The notes under the pieces are model-generated. The model was not told the origin of the DNA, ran no database searches, and saw nothing but the letters and a program-made list of their open reading frames with translations. 64,000 nt of DNA from an uncultured Prevotellaceae bacterium (GTDB lineage Bacteria > Bacteroidota > Bacteroidia > Bacteroidales > Bacteroidaceae): positions 31,703 to 95,702 of the forward strand of contig ONDH01000011.1 of assembly GCA_900316505.1 (NCBI GenBank), written 5' to 3'. This document shows, in pieces, positions 26,953 through 35,991 of the stretch. A program made the translations under genes and the position numbers. Position 1 is the first letter of the stretch, and each line of letters starts with the position of its first letter.

Positions 26953-27651
26953 ATGGCAAAACAAAAGTTTTATGTAGTGTGGAATGGTACCGAAGATGGG
27001 GTCTACACCTCATGGGAGGCATGCAAAGAGGCTGTGGAAGGCTTCTCTGGGGCAAAATATCAAGCCTTCAAGACAGAAGCAGAGGCAGAAGAGGCATTTG
27101 AGATGGGGTATGAAGCGTGGAAAGAGCATGAGAAGGAATTAGGAATGAGGAATGAGGAATTAGGAATTGGTACTAATTCAGCAACAGAACGCACCATTCC
27201 CAAATCCTCGGAATCCATTTCTCATTCCTCATTCCTAATTCCTAATTCTTCCGAAGCCATTGCTGTCGATGCCGCCTGTTCCGGCAATCCTGGCAAGATG
27301 GAATATCGTGGCGTGTATCTTCGTACCGGCAAGGAGATATTCCACTATGGTCCAGTGTGGGGCACCAACAACATCGGGGAGTTCCTTGCCATTGTGCATG
27401 GTCTTGCGTTGCTGAAACAGAAAGGGTTACACACCATGCCCATCTACAGTGACAGTGTGAATGCCCAACTGTGGGTTAAGCGGAAGAAGTGCAAAACCAC
27501 GTTGGAGCGTAACGAAAAGAGCGAAGCCCTCTACCAGCTCATCGAACGTGCAGAGAAATGGCTCAGAGAAAACCCCTACCAAAACCCCATCATCAAGTGG
27601 CCCACGGAGGAATGGGGAGAGATACCTGCCGATTTCGGGCGAAAACACTAA
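26953..27651 (+). CDS. Ribonuclease H with N-terminal hybrid-binding domain
   Basis: 232 residues from MAKQKFYVVWNG. The N-terminal viroplasmin/RNase-H1 hybrid-binding domain (residues 1-50: FYVVWNGTEDGVYTSWEAC, AKYQAFKTEAEAEEAF) is joined by a linker (about 60-100) to an RNase HI catalytic domain (about 103-232). Catalytic acids: Asp in AVDAACSGNPG, Glu in NNIGEFLAIV, Asp in YSDSVNAQ and Asp in IPADFGRK. The enzyme cuts the RNA strand of RNA-DNA hybrids. The linker is made of GGAATGA/GGAATTA heptamers in opposite orientations (27134-27250), so it is repeat-derived. Confidence 0.93.
   Translation: MAKQKFYVVWNGTEDGVYTSWEACKEAVEGFSGAKYQAFKTEAEAEEAFEMGYEAWKEHEKELGMRNEELGIGTNSATERTIPKSSESISHSSFLIPNSSEAIAVDAACSGNPGKMEYRGVYLRTGKEIFHYGPVWGTNNIGEFLAIVHGLALLKQKGLHTMPIYSDSVNAQLWVKRKKCKTTLERNEKSEALYQLIERAEKWLRENPYQNPIIKWPTEEWGEIPADFGRKH
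27134..27250. repeat. Inverted heptamer arrays forming the RNase H linker
   Basis: The left array (GAATTAGGAATGAGGAATGA, 27136-27170) and right array (TCATTCCTCATTCCTAATTC, 27222-27250) are reverse complements over about 21 bases and could form a hairpin in the mRNA. Both are translated. Confidence 0.85.
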
Positions 27652-27691
27652 AAAATTCCTAACTCCTAATTCCTAACTCCTAACTTTTCAC

Positions 27692-27699
27692 TATCTTTG
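27692..27699 (+). promoter_or_regulatory. -7 element for saccharopine-dehydrogenase-like gene
   Basis: TATCTTTG, 46 bases before the ATG at 27746. It is directly preceded by CCTAACT/CCTAATT heptamers (27655-27685). Confidence 0.6.
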
Positions 27700-27745
27700 T
27701 ACCCAAATCAAAAACAATCTATTCTCAATCATAATTATCTGTTAA

Positions 27746-28987
27746 ATGGGAAGAGTTCTTATCATCGGTGCAGGAGGCGTTGCCTCAGTGGCTGCACATA
27801 AAGTCGCCCAAAACAGCGACGTGTTTACCGACATCATGATTGCCAGCCGCACAGAATCCAAGTGCAAGGCATTGGCAAAGGCGATAGAGGACAAGGGATT
27901 GGTGCCAAAGGGTAGCATCAAGACTGCACATGTAGATGCTGACAATGTGCCAGAACTGGTGGCACTCTTCAACAGCTACAAGCCCGACCTTGTGATGAAC
28001 CTCGCACTGCCCTATCAAGACTTGACCATCATGGAGGCTTGTCTGCAAAGCGGAGTGAGCTATCTTGACACAGCCAACTATGAGCCAAAAGACGAGGCAC
28101 ATTTCGAATACTCCTGGCAATGGGCATTCAAGGAGCGTTTCGAACAGGCTGGTCTCACCGCCATCCTCGGTTGTGGTTTCGACCCTGGCGTGACTTCCAT
28201 CTATACGGCATATGCTGCCAAGCATCACTTCGACGAGATTCGTTATCTCGACATCGTCGATTGCAACGCAGGCGACCACCACAAGGCATTTGCCACGAAC
28301 TTCAACCCCGAAATCAACATCCGCGAAATCACCCAGAAGGGCCTCTACTGGGAAAATGGTCAATGGGTGGAGACTGAGCCGCTGGAGATTCACAAGCCAC
28401 TGAACTATCCCGAGATTGGTCCTAAGGAGTCCTATCTGCTCCACCACGAGGAGATAGAGTCCTTGGTGAAGAACTACCCCACCATCAAGCGCGCCCGTTT
28501 CTGGATGACATTCGGTGAACAATATCTGAAGCATCTGGAGGTGATTCAGAACATTGGCATGAGCCGCATCGACGAGATAGAATACACCGCCGAGGCAGCT
28601 GACGGCAGTGGTCCTGTCAAGGTGAAGATTGTGCCTTTGCAGTTCTTGAAGGCTGTATTGCCCAACCCACAAGACCTTGGCGAGAACTATGAAGGTCAGA
28701 CCTCCATCGGTTGTCGCATCCGAGGCATCAAAGACGGCAAGGAACGCACCTATTACGTCTATAATAACTGTTCTCACCGTGCCGCCTATGAAGAGACAGG
28801 CATGCAGGGTGTCAGCTACACCACAGGTGTTCCAGCCATGATTGGAGCCATGATGTTCATGAAAGGCATCTGGAAACGTCCCGGCGTTTGGAATGTCGAG
28901 GAATTTGATCCCGACCCATTCATGGAACAGCTGAACACACAAGGTCTGCCTTGGCACGAGATTTTTGACGGAGACCTGGAATTGTAA
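27746..28987 (+). CDS. Saccharopine dehydrogenase family; likely carboxynorspermidine synthase
   Basis: 413 residues. The NAD(P)-binding motif IIGAGGVASVAAHK lies at residues 6-19. IMIASRTESKCKAL, LALPYQDLTIMEAC, YLDTANYEP and GCGFDPGVTSIY match the family that reductively joins aspartate semialdehyde and a diamine to give carboxy(nor)spermidine, the Bacteroidetes route to spermidine. The decarboxylase partner (NspC) is not in the window. Saccharopine reductase activity cannot be excluded by eye. Confidence 0.9.
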   Translation: MGRVLIIGAGGVASVAAHKVAQNSDVFTDIMIASRTESKCKALAKAIEDKGLVPKGSIKTAHVDADNVPELVALFNSYKPDLVMNLALPYQDLTIMEACLQSGVSYLDTANYEPKDEAHFEYSWQWAFKERFEQAGLTAILGCGFDPGVTSIYTAYAAKHHFDEIRYLDIVDCNAGDHHKAFATNFNPEINIREITQKGLYWENGQWVETEPLEIHKPLNYPEIGPKESYLLHHEEIESLVKNYPTIKRARFWMTFGEQYLKHLEVIQNIGMSRIDEIEYTAEAADGSGPVKVKIVPLQFLKAVLPNPQDLGENYEGQTSIGCRIRGIKDGKERTYYVYNNCSHRAAYEETGMQGVSYTTGVPAMIGAMMFMKGIWKRPGVWNVEEFDPDPFMEQLNTQGLPWHEIFDGDLEL

Positions 28988-29025
28988 TTCCACAATAGCA
29001 CGGAGAGTCATCATTCCAAGACGGC

Positions 29026-30063
29026 ATGGACATTTACACGATTATCCGACTGTACCGACGCATACAGAGTCCGAGGATAAAGTTGATGGGGATATTGGCA
29101 CTGCATGTACTGAGGCGCAGATACATCAATATGTTCTTCGACCCCACACTCAGTTGCAATCTGCGATGCCGAATGTGTTATTTTAGTGACCCTGAAACCC
29201 GGAAGGAGATGCATGGCTGTTTCACGGAAGAAGACATTCAGGCAATCGCACATTCCCTCTTCCATCGAGTGCTGAGACTACAGATTGGATGTGGTGCCGA
29301 ACCTACAACGTTCAAATATTTAGATGAAACCATCAGTCTGGCATCGGAATGCGGAGTGCCGCACATCTCCATGACGACCAATGGACAGTTGCTGACACTT
29401 GACAAGTTGAAGCGATTGGTGGGGCACGGACTTGATGAAATCATCCTTTCAGTGCATGGGCTGTCTGAAAGCGTCTATGAGGACATGATGCCGAATGCTA
29501 AATTCGCACAGTTTCTCCTAACGCTCGAGAATCTAAAGACCATCAAGGCAGAACATTCACAACTGAAAATAAGGCTGAATTACACCATCAATGCTGACAA
29601 CATTCAGGATTTGGCGTTGTTACCAAAGATTTTCTCCGAATTGAAGCCGAACGTCATTCAACTCCGTCCCATCCAAAAGATAGGCGAGTCGGACTACAAT
29701 AACTTCTCGATGGAGCAGATTCTCCAATTGTACGACGAATACGTGAAGCCAGCCGTGAAGTTTTGCGAAGATAATGGCATCACTTGCATCTATCCACAAC
29801 GAGAGAACTTGATGTCAATAGGTCATAAGGATAATGCTGTCAACCACGTCAATTCAGTGATAGAGATGCTGCCATGCTTCCAGTTGTCGCCCTTTAACGG
29901 ATGGAAAGAAAAGATAGACCCCTACCACGAAACCTTTGAGGACTATTGCCGCCGTACTAACCGCGTCAAATTCATGCTCAATCTTCTTTTCGGTAGAGTC
30001 GATTCTGAACATAAGGAAGAAGAGGGAACGACAAAGGCTTTGAATTACCAGATTAAACGGTAA
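29026..30063 (+). CDS. Radical SAM protein with SPASM-like tail
   Basis: 345 residues. The cluster motif CNLRCRMC (about residues 42-49) sits after FDPTLS. TNGQLLT and later segments fit the radical SAM barrel. The C-terminal part includes two cysteines (Cys near 250 and 284) that could belong to a second cluster domain. The substrate is unknown. It begins 38 bases after the previous gene, probably in the same transcript. Confidence 0.88.
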   Translation: MDIYTIIRLYRRIQSPRIKLMGILALHVLRRRYINMFFDPTLSCNLRCRMCYFSDPETRKEMHGCFTEEDIQAIAHSLFHRVLRLQIGCGAEPTTFKYLDETISLASECGVPHISMTTNGQLLTLDKLKRLVGHGLDEIILSVHGLSESVYEDMMPNAKFAQFLLTLENLKTIKAEHSQLKIRLNYTINADNIQDLALLPKIFSELKPNVIQLRPIQKIGESDYNNFSMEQILQLYDEYVKPAVKFCEDNGITCIYPQRENLMSIGHKDNAVNHVNSVIEMLPCFQLSPFNGWKEKIDPYHETFEDYCRRTNRVKFMLNLLFGRVDSEHKEEEGTTKALNYQIKR

Positions 30064-30072
30064 CAATCATGA

Positions 30073-30115
30073 CAATGATATAGTACAAGAAGGCAATGAT
30101 ATAATAGTACAAGAA
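30073..30115. repeat. Direct repeat upstream of recA
   Basis: CAATGATATAGTACAAGAA (30073-30091) is repeated with a 3-base insertion at 30094-30115. Its role is unknown. No -7 element is evident before recA. Confidence 0.7.
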
Positions 30116-30146
30116 AATTAACTTCTACTCAACAAAATACAAAACT

Positions 30147-31208
30147 ATGGCAAAGACTCAAAAAGAAGAGGCGAACCTGTCGCCTCAGCAGCAGAAGATG
30201 AAAGCACTTCAAGCTGCTATGGAAAAGATAGAGAAGAGCTTCGGAAAGGGCGCCATCATGAAGATGGGCGATGACAATATCGAACACATCGACGTCATTC
30301 CTTCCGGTTCTATCGGACTCAACGCCGCACTGGGTGTGGGCGGTTATCCAAAGGGACGTATCATCGAGATTTTCGGTCCCGAATCATCTGGTAAGACCAC
30401 ACTCGCCATTCATGCCATTGCCGAGTGTCAGAAGACAGGCGGTGTGGCAGCATTCATCGATGCTGAGCACGCTTTCGACCGTTTCTATGCAGAGAAGTTG
30501 GGCGTGGACATTGACAATCTCCTCATCAGCCAGCCCGACAATGGTGAGCAGGCATTGGAGATTGCCGACCAGCTCATCCGTTCCAGTGCCGTCGACATCA
30601 TCGTCATCGACTCTGTGGCTGCCTTGACGCCTAAGGCTGAGATTGAGGGCGACATGGGTGACAGCAAGGTAGGTCTGCATGCTCGTCTGATGAGTCAGGC
30701 GCTTCGCAAACTCACCGGCACCATCAACAAGACCAACACCACCTGCATCTTCATCAACCAGTTGCGTGAGAAGATTGGCGTCATGTTTGGCAATCCCGAG
30801 ACCACTACTGGTGGTAATGCCTTGAAATTCTATGCCAGCGTTCGCATCGATGTGCGCAAGAGCACACCCATCAAGAACGGCGACGAGGTTCTGGGTAACC
30901 TCACCAAGATTAAGATTGTGAAGAACAAGGTGGCACCTCCATTCCGTCGTTGCGAGTTCGACATCATGTATGGCGAAGGCATCAGCAAGAGTGGCGAAAT
31001 TGTCGACCTTGGTGTTGATGCAGGCATTCTCCAGAAGAGCGGCAGCTGGTTCAGCTACGAAGGCACCCGTTTGGCACAAGGTCGTGATGCCACCAAGCAG
31101 CTCATGATTGACAATCCCGAACTGGCAGAGGAGATTGAGCAGAAGATCATGGCAAAAATCTCTGGCAGCGACTTCGTTCCTTCTTCCAACGACACCGCCG
31201 AGGAATAA
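30147..31208 (+). CDS. recA: RecA recombinase
   Basis: 353 residues, the usual length. RecA forms filaments on single-stranded DNA and drives homologous recombination and the SOS response. Marks: [19 protein letters not shown], Walker [15 protein letters not shown] (about residues 76-89), Walker [11 protein letters not shown], loop L2 [21 protein letters not shown]. Its C-terminus ends in an acidic tail. It converges with mutS across a shared terminator. Confidence 0.99.
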   Translation: MAKTQKEEANLSPQQQKMKALQAAMEKIEKSFGKGAIMKMGDDNIEHIDVIPSGSIGLNAALGVGGYPKGRIIEIFGPESSGKTTLAIHAIAECQKTGGVAAFIDAEHAFDRFYAEKLGVDIDNLLISQPDNGEQALEIADQLIRSSAVDIIVIDSVAALTPKAEIEGDMGDSKVGLHARLMSQALRKLTGTINKTNTTCIFINQLREKIGVMFGNPETTTGGNALKFYASVRIDVRKSTPIKNGDEVLGNLTKIKIVKNKVAPPFRRCEFDIMYGEGISKSGEIVDLGVDAGILQKSGSWFSYEGTRLAQGRDATKQLMIDNPELAEEIEQKIMAKISGSDFVPSSNDTAEE

Positions 31209-31241
31209 GGCAAAGCCACTCCATACAACGAGACAGCAAAA

Positions 31242-31281
31242 AGAATCGTCAAAGGGTTTCAGCGCCCCTTGACGATTCTCT
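31242..31281. terminator. Bidirectional terminator between recA and mutS
   Basis: AGAATCGTCAAAGGG / CCCCTTGACGATTCT around a 9-base loop. The last seven mutS codons and its stop lie within the right arm, so the hairpin overlaps coding sequence. Confidence 0.85.
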
Positions 31282-33886
31282 TTATTTCGTTCAGTTTGTT
31301 CAGTGCCTCCAAAGGTGTAAGACTGTCAATGTCGAGATTCATGATCTCGTCGCGTATCTGACAAAGCACCGGATCATCCAGTTGGAAGAAACTCAGCTGC
31401 ATGCCGCTCTTGCTCACCGTCTGGATAGTATCCGTCTTCGGACGGCTGATGCCATCGCCCGAATTGTTCGCCTCCAGCTCCTTCAGCACCTGCTCAGCTC
31501 TCGCCACCACATTCGGTGCCATGCCTGCAATCTTCGCCACATGAATACCAAACGAGTGTTCACTGCCACCCGGCAACAACTTTCTCATGAAGATGACACG
31601 TCCGTTCACCTCCTTCACACTCACGTTGAAGTTCTTCACCCTCGGCAACATCTTCTCCATCTCGTTCAGTTCGTGATAGTGAGTGGCAAAAAGTGTCCTC
31701 GCATGTGCCTTGCCATTCTCATGGATATGTTCCACAATCGCCCAGGCAATTGAGATACCGTCATATGTGGACGTGCCACGACCCAGTTCGTCAAACAGCA
31801 CCAACGAGCGCGCACTCAAATTGTTCAAGATGCTGGCAGCTTCGTTCATCTCCACCATGAACGTCGATTCGCCCACCGAGATGTTATCCGATGCTCCCAC
31901 ACGCGTGAATATCTTGTCCGTCAATCCTATCCTCGCACTGTCGGCAGGCACAAAACTACCTATCTGTGCCATGATGGTGATGAGCGCTGTCTGTCTGAGC
32001 AGTGCCGACTTACCCGCCATGTTAGGACCCGTCAGGATGATGATTTGCTGCTTATCCGAATCAAGATAGAGGTCATTCGCCACATACTCCTCCCCCACTG
32101 GCATCTGCCGTTCAATCACGGGGTGTCTGCCCTGCTTGATGTCGATAATCAGACTATCATCCACCACAGGGCGGTTATAGCGATACTCCTTCGCCGCCAA
32201 CGCAAACGACAGCAGACAGTCTATCTGTCCAATCATCTGCGCATTCGTCTGAATCTGCGGAATATAATTCGAGGCATCCACCACCAAGTCATTAAACAGG
32301 CGCATCTCCAGACTCAGAATCTTCTCCTCCGCACCCAGAATCTTCTCCTCATACTCCTTCAGTTCCTGCGTGATATACCGTTCCGCTTGTGTCAGCGTCT
32401 GCTTTCTGATCCAATCCTGCGGCACCATATCCTTGTAGGTGTTCCTCACCTCCATATAGTAGCCAAACACATTGTTGAAGCCAATCTTCAAACTCTGAAT
32501 GCCCGTTGCTTCAGCCTCCCGCTGCTGAATCTGCAAGAGATAGTCCTTACCCGAATAGGCAATCCTTCTGAGTTCATCCAGTTCGTCGTTCACACCGTCG
32601 GCAATCACCCCACCCTTGTTCACCAGCACTGGCGGTGAAGGGTTCAGCTCCTTCTCAATGCGCTCACGCAAAGCCACACAGGCATCCAGCTGCTCACCCA
32701 TCCTTCTCAGGCTCTCACTCTCCGCTTCCACACACATATTCTTCATCGGCTCAATCGCCTTCAGTGCCAACATCAGCTGCACCATCTCACGCGGATTCAC
32801 TCTTCCCACCGCCACCTTGCTGGCAATCCGCTCCAAATCTCCTATCTGATGCAGCAACTCCTCTATGGCATCTCTCAATTCTGGCTCCTTGAAAAAGTAT
32901 TCCACCACGTTCTGACGCTCCACGATGGGCTTCACCCCCTTCAGCGGAAACACCACCCATCGCCTCAACATTCTCGCACCCATCGGGCTCACCGTCTTGT
33001 CAATCACCGACAAGAGGCTGTTGCCGCCCTCGTTCATCGTACCCAACAGTTCCAGACTCCTCACCGTGAACTTATCCATCCTCACATACCTGTTCTCCTC
33101 AATCTGACGGATACTTCTGATGTGCGAGATATGCGTGTGCAACGTCTGTTCCAGATAGTACAGCACAGCTCCAGCCGCCACAACACCGTTCTTCAGATGC
33201 TCCACACCGTAACCCTTCAGGTTCTTCGTGCCAAAATGCGACAGCAGCTTCTTCCGAGCAGCCTCATCCGTATAAATCCAGTCATCCAGTTCATAAGTGA
33301 AAAACTTGCCGCCAAAATTCCCCTCAAACATCGGGCGCTTTCCACGTTCAAACAGCACCTCCTTCGGTGAGAAATTCGTCAACAACTTCTCCACATAATC
33401 CGTCGTACCCTCCGCACACAGAAACTCACCCGTCGAAATGTCCAGCAGCGCCACACCACAGGCATTCTTCCCGAAATGCACCGATGCCAGGAAATTGTTC
33501 TCCTTCACACTCAGCACATTGTCCGTCAACGCCACACCCGGTGTCACCAACTCCGTGATGCCACGCTTCACCAGCTTCTTCGCCAGTTTCGGGTCTTCCA
33601 GCTGGTCACAAATCGCCACACGCTTACCAGCCCTGATCAGCTTCGGCAGATACGAATCCAAGGCATGATAAGGAAAGCCAGCCATTGCCGTACCACTTGC
33701 CGACGTGCCCGCCACACTGCTGCGCTTCGTCAGCGTGATGCCCAATATCTCGGCAGCCACCGCCGCATCCTCGTTGTAGGTCTCGTAGAAGTCGCCACAA
33801 CGAAACAACAGCAAAGCATCGGGATGCTTTGCCTTAAAATCATAAAACTGACGCATCATCGGGGTCAGCTCGTCCTTCTTCGCCAT
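31259..33886 (-). CDS. mutS: DNA mismatch repair protein MutS
   Basis: 875 residues, full length. The N-terminal mismatch-recognition motif [27 protein letters not shown] (Phe-x-Glu in GDFYET, about residues 31-36) is followed by the connector, the core and clamp (about 260-560) and the ATPase with Walker [15 protein letters not shown] (about 612-625), [11 protein letters not shown] and FATHYHEL. The protein binds mismatches and starts repair. The -7 element at 33906-33913 gives a 19-base leader. Confidence 0.98.
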   Translation of the reverse strand: MAKKDELTPMMRQFYDFKAKHPDALLLFRCGDFYETYNEDAAVAAEILGITLTKRSSVAGTSASGTAMAGFPYHALDSYLPKLIRAGKRVAICDQLEDPKLAKKLVKRGITELVTPGVALTDNVLSVKENNFLASVHFGKNACGVALLDISTGEFLCAEGTTDYVEKLLTNFSPKEVLFERGKRPMFEGNFGGKFFTYELDDWIYTDEAARKKLLSHFGTKNLKGYGVEHLKNGVVAAGAVLYYLEQTLHTHISHIRSIRQIEENRYVRMDKFTVRSLELLGTMNEGGNSLLSVIDKTVSPMGARMLRRWVVFPLKGVKPIVERQNVVEYFFKEPELRDAIEELLHQIGDLERIASKVAVGRVNPREMVQLMLALKAIEPMKNMCVEAESESLRRMGEQLDACVALRERIEKELNPSPPVLVNKGGVIADGVNDELDELRRIAYSGKDYLLQIQQREAEATGIQSLKIGFNNVFGYYMEVRNTYKDMVPQDWIRKQTLTQAERYITQELKEYEEKILGAEEKILSLEMRLFNDLVVDASNYIPQIQTNAQMIGQIDCLLSFALAAKEYRYNRPVVDDSLIIDIKQGRHPVIERQMPVGEEYVANDLYLDSDKQQIIILTGPNMAGKSALLRQTALITIMAQIGSFVPADSARIGLTDKIFTRVGASDNISVGESTFMVEMNEAASILNNLSARSLVLFDELGRGTSTYDGISIAWAIVEHIHENGKAHARTLFATHYHELNEMEKMLPRVKNFNVSVKEVNGRVIFMRKLLPGGSEHSFGIHVAKIAGMAPNVVARAEQVLKELEANNSGDGISRPKTDTIQTVSKSGMQLSFFQLDDPVLCQIRDEIMNLDIDSLTPLEALNKLNEIKRIVKGR

Positions 33887-33905
33887 AGAATCATGTAATT
33901 TGCCA

Positions 33906-33913
33906 CAAAGATA
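33906..33913 (-). promoter_or_regulatory. -7 element for mutS
   Basis: TATCTTTG on the minus strand, 20 bases before the mutS ATG. Confidence 0.65.
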
Positions 33914-34326
33914 CGATTTAGTTAGTGAAAAAACTTAAAAAACATTGTTATAAAAGTTGAAAAAGAAACAATTGTGGGGATTTCTTGCTAATTTTGCACC
34001 CAATGTCATTTAATGTACAATTAGACAATGGACAATGGACGATGGACGATGAATCTTTCAGAATGAGGAATGAGGAATGAGGAATGAGGAAAGATGCGGT
34101 TGAGCGAGTGCAGAGGTCAAGCTAGTTTGAACTATGCCGAGTGTGAGCATCTTCGGCGAAGCCAATTAGGAACCTTTAGCTCGACGGAGTCAATTGAATC
34201 TCTAATCTCTAAACTCTAAACCCTAATCTCTAGACTCTCAACTGTCAATTGTCAACTGTCAATTGTCAACTGTCTAAAACTCTAAACTAAACTCTCCCCC
34301 TTGGGGGAGTCGGAGGGGGCTTTTTT
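33914..34326. repeat. Repeat block between mutS and DUF4294 gene
   Basis: No gene. TAATTTTG at 33989-33996 is a good plus-strand -7 element that may serve the gene at 34327. Between them lie GACAATG/GACGATG heptamers (34022-34050), GGAATGA heptamers (34062-34092), a TTGAACTATGCCGAGT block (34128-34143), the 24-bp element (34170-34193), CTAAACT and TCAACTG/TCAATTG heptamers (34200-34275). Confidence 0.75.
34296..34326 (+). terminator. GC-rich hairpin just before DUF4294 start
   Basis: CTCCCCCTTGGGGGAG followed by GGAGGGGGCTTTTTT ends at the ATG. It looks like a terminator or attenuator placed directly ahead of the coding start, and resembles the repeat inserted in rnhB at 45667. Confidence 0.5.
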
Positions 34327-34986
34327 ATGCGGTTGTGTGGTCATACTGTGATACGTTTCTTGATGCTGTCGGCAGTTCTGCTGATAGCCATTTCTCCGTG
34401 TCAGGCACAAGAGGTGGTGGCTTCTCGCGAAAACGACCGCGCCATGACAGGCGAACCCATCTTCTCCCACGGCATGTACTACACCGGCATGGTCAACTAC
34501 GAAGGCGAGATGATACCCTCATTCCTCTTCGCCGACTACTACGTGTTCGCGGATCTCGTCTTCAAAAACAAAGCCCAAGCCAAGAAATACTACAAGATAG
34601 CCAACAACATCAAGAAGGTCTATCCCATCGCCTGCGAAATTCGCAAGACCGTCGATAAGACCATCGCCCACATGGACTCCCTTCCCACCAAGAAAGAGAA
34701 GGACGCCTACCTCAAGCAACAGGAAAAAGAGCTCAAGGCCATCTACTACCCCAAACTCAAGAAACTCACCTTCGCACAAGGCAAACTCCTCATCAAACTC
34801 ATCGACCGCCAGTGCGACATGACAGGCTACGAACTCATCAAGAAATACATGGGTGGCTTCAAAGCAGGCTTCTACAACGCCTTCGCCTCCCTCTTCGGAG
34901 CCAGCCTAAAAAAAGAATACGACCCCGAAGTGGACGACCGCCTCACCGAACGCGCCATCCTGCTGATTGAGAGCGGACAAATGTAA
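34327..34986 (+). CDS. DUF4294 family secreted protein
   Basis: 219 residues. A signal peptide (1-28, ending CQAQ) is followed by GMVNYEGEMIPSFLFADYYVF, then a Lys-rich helical region (about 72-145), LLIKLIDRQCDMTGYELIKKYMGGFKAGFYN and EYDPEVDDRLTERAILLIESG. This set matches DUF4294, a Bacteroidetes envelope family of unknown function. Met13 (34363) would also give a usable signal sequence and would free the start from the hairpin T run. Its promoter is uncertain. Confidence 0.85.
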   Translation: MRLCGHTVIRFLMLSAVLLIAISPCQAQEVVASRENDRAMTGEPIFSHGMYYTGMVNYEGEMIPSFLFADYYVFADLVFKNKAQAKKYYKIANNIKKVYPIACEIRKTVDKTIAHMDSLPTKKEKDAYLKQQEKELKAIYYPKLKKLTFAQGKLLIKLIDRQCDMTGYELIKKYMGGFKAGFYNAFASLFGASLKKEYDPEVDDRLTERAILLIESGQM

Positions 34987-35033
34987 ACGTATGTACAATT
35001 GGACGATTTACAATGTACAATTTGCCGTGCGAG

Positions 35034-35675
35034 ATGAAAAACCGTAAATTGAAAATCACTGAGATGGGACGCATGAACATCGAAGAGTTCCGTGCGTCAG
35101 AAAAGATGCCCCTCATCGTTGTGCTCGACGACGTGAGGAGCATGTACAACGTAGGCAGTGTGTTCCGCACCGCCGATGCCTTCCGTGTCGAAGCCATCTA
35201 CCTCTGTGGCATCACCGCCCAACCGCCCCATCCCGAAATACACAAGACTGCCCTTGGTGCAGAAGACACCGTCGCATGGCAACACTTCCCCACCGCCCTC
35301 GATGCCGTCAACACCCTCAAACAACAAGGCTACACCGTCTTCTCCATCGAACAATGCGAAGGCTCCACACTTTTAAATGAGTTAGGAACCTTTAGCTCGA
35401 CGGAGTCAATGAGGAGTGAGGAGTTAGGAGTGCACAATAACCCTAAACCCTCAACTGTCAACCCTCAACCCTCAACTGTCAACTGTCAACTGTCAACTGT
35501 CAACTCCAAATACGCTCTCATCCTCGGCAACGAAGTCAAAGGAGTCCATCAAGAAGTCGTTGATGCCTCCGATGGTTGCATCGAGATTCCCCAATACGGC
35601 ACCAAGCACTCCCTCAACGTCAGCACCACCGCCGGCATCGTCATCTGGGAATTCGCCAAACACCTGCTGATATAA
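35034..35675 (+). CDS. TrmH/SpoU-family RNA 2'-O-methyltransferase with large repeat insertion
   Basis: 213 residues from MKNRKLKITEMGRMN. The SPOUT fold motifs are VVLDDVRSMYNVGSVFRTADAF (motif 1), LILGNEVKGV (motif 2) and IEIPQYGTKHSLNVSTTAGI (motif 3). It methylates a ribose of tRNA or rRNA. Between TLLNEL and KYALILGNE, about 43 residues (116-158) come from repeats: the 24-bp element (read as GTFSSTESM) followed by GGAGTGA and TCAACTG heptamers (read as STVNCQLSTVN). The frame is kept. The ATG at 35013 lies in TACAATT repeat words and is rejected. Confidence 0.9.
   Translation: MKNRKLKITEMGRMNIEEFRASEKMPLIVVLDDVRSMYNVGSVFRTADAFRVEAIYLCGITAQPPHPEIHKTALGAEDTVAWQHFPTALDAVNTLKQQGYTVFSIEQCEGSTLLNELGTFSSTESMRSEELGVHNNPKPSTVNPQPSTVNCQLSTVNSKYALILGNEVKGVHQEVVDASDGCIEIPQYGTKHSLNVSTTAGIVIWEFAKHLLI
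35379..35507. repeat. Composite repeat insertion inside the trmH-like gene
   Basis: In order: the 24-bp element (35386-35409), GGAGTGAGGAGTTAGGAGTG, CCCTAAA words, then five or more TCAACTG heptamers (35450-35506). Total about 129 bases, divisible by three. Confidence 0.88.
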
Positions 35676-35870
35676 CCCAAAATCTAAGTTACCTTGCTCT
35701 TAGAAGTCATGGTCAGGGTTAGGGTTTCAATTGACTCCGTCGAGCTAAAGGTTCCTCATTCCTCATTTTTTCATTTTCTCATTTCAGCGTAGCGCACCGC
35801 GAAGCGCATTCATTCCCTCATTTTTTCATTTTAGCGAAGCGCACCGCGCAGCACATTTCACTTATATTTA
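35676..35870. repeat. Intergenic repeats before the ATPase array
   Basis: No gene. It holds an inverted copy of the 24-bp element (35731-35754), TCATTTTC-type words and two AGCGNAGCGCACCGCG copies (near 35785 and 35834). Confidence 0.7.
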
Positions 35871-35985
35871 CATCCGAAAATGTGATTTTTCTTTGATTTT
35901 TTATGCCGAAAATGTGATTTTTAGCTTAAATTTACATCCGAAAATGTGATTTTATACTTATATTTGTAGCCGAAAATGTGATTTA
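35871..35985. repeat. 32-base tandem array at the ATPase promoter
   Basis: CCGAAAATGTGATTT occurs at 35874, 35906, 35938 and 35970, exactly 32 bases apart, with AT-rich variable filler. The array ends 6 bases before the ATPase ATG and contains the -7 element TATATTTG at 35959-35966, so it is placed like a repeated operator. Confidence 0.9.
35959..35966 (+). promoter_or_regulatory. -7 element within the array
   Basis: TATATTTG, 25 bases before the ATPase ATG at 35992, lying between the third and fourth array units. Confidence 0.55.
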
Positions 35986-35991
35986 TGTGAC

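Noticed and set aside
27785..29014. A 409-residue frame opposite the saccharopine-dehydrogenase-like gene
   Set aside because: No promoter or family motif; the plus-strand gene is well supported.
34296..34326. The hairpin before the DUF4294 gene as a plain terminator of an upstream gene
   Set aside because: No plus-strand gene lies upstream (mutS is on the other strand), so it is more likely a repeat element or attenuator.
35871..35985. The 32-base array as a CRISPR
   Set aside because: The fillers are short and AT-rich rather than unique spacers, the repeat is only about 15 bases, no cas gene is near, and the array overlaps a promoter.
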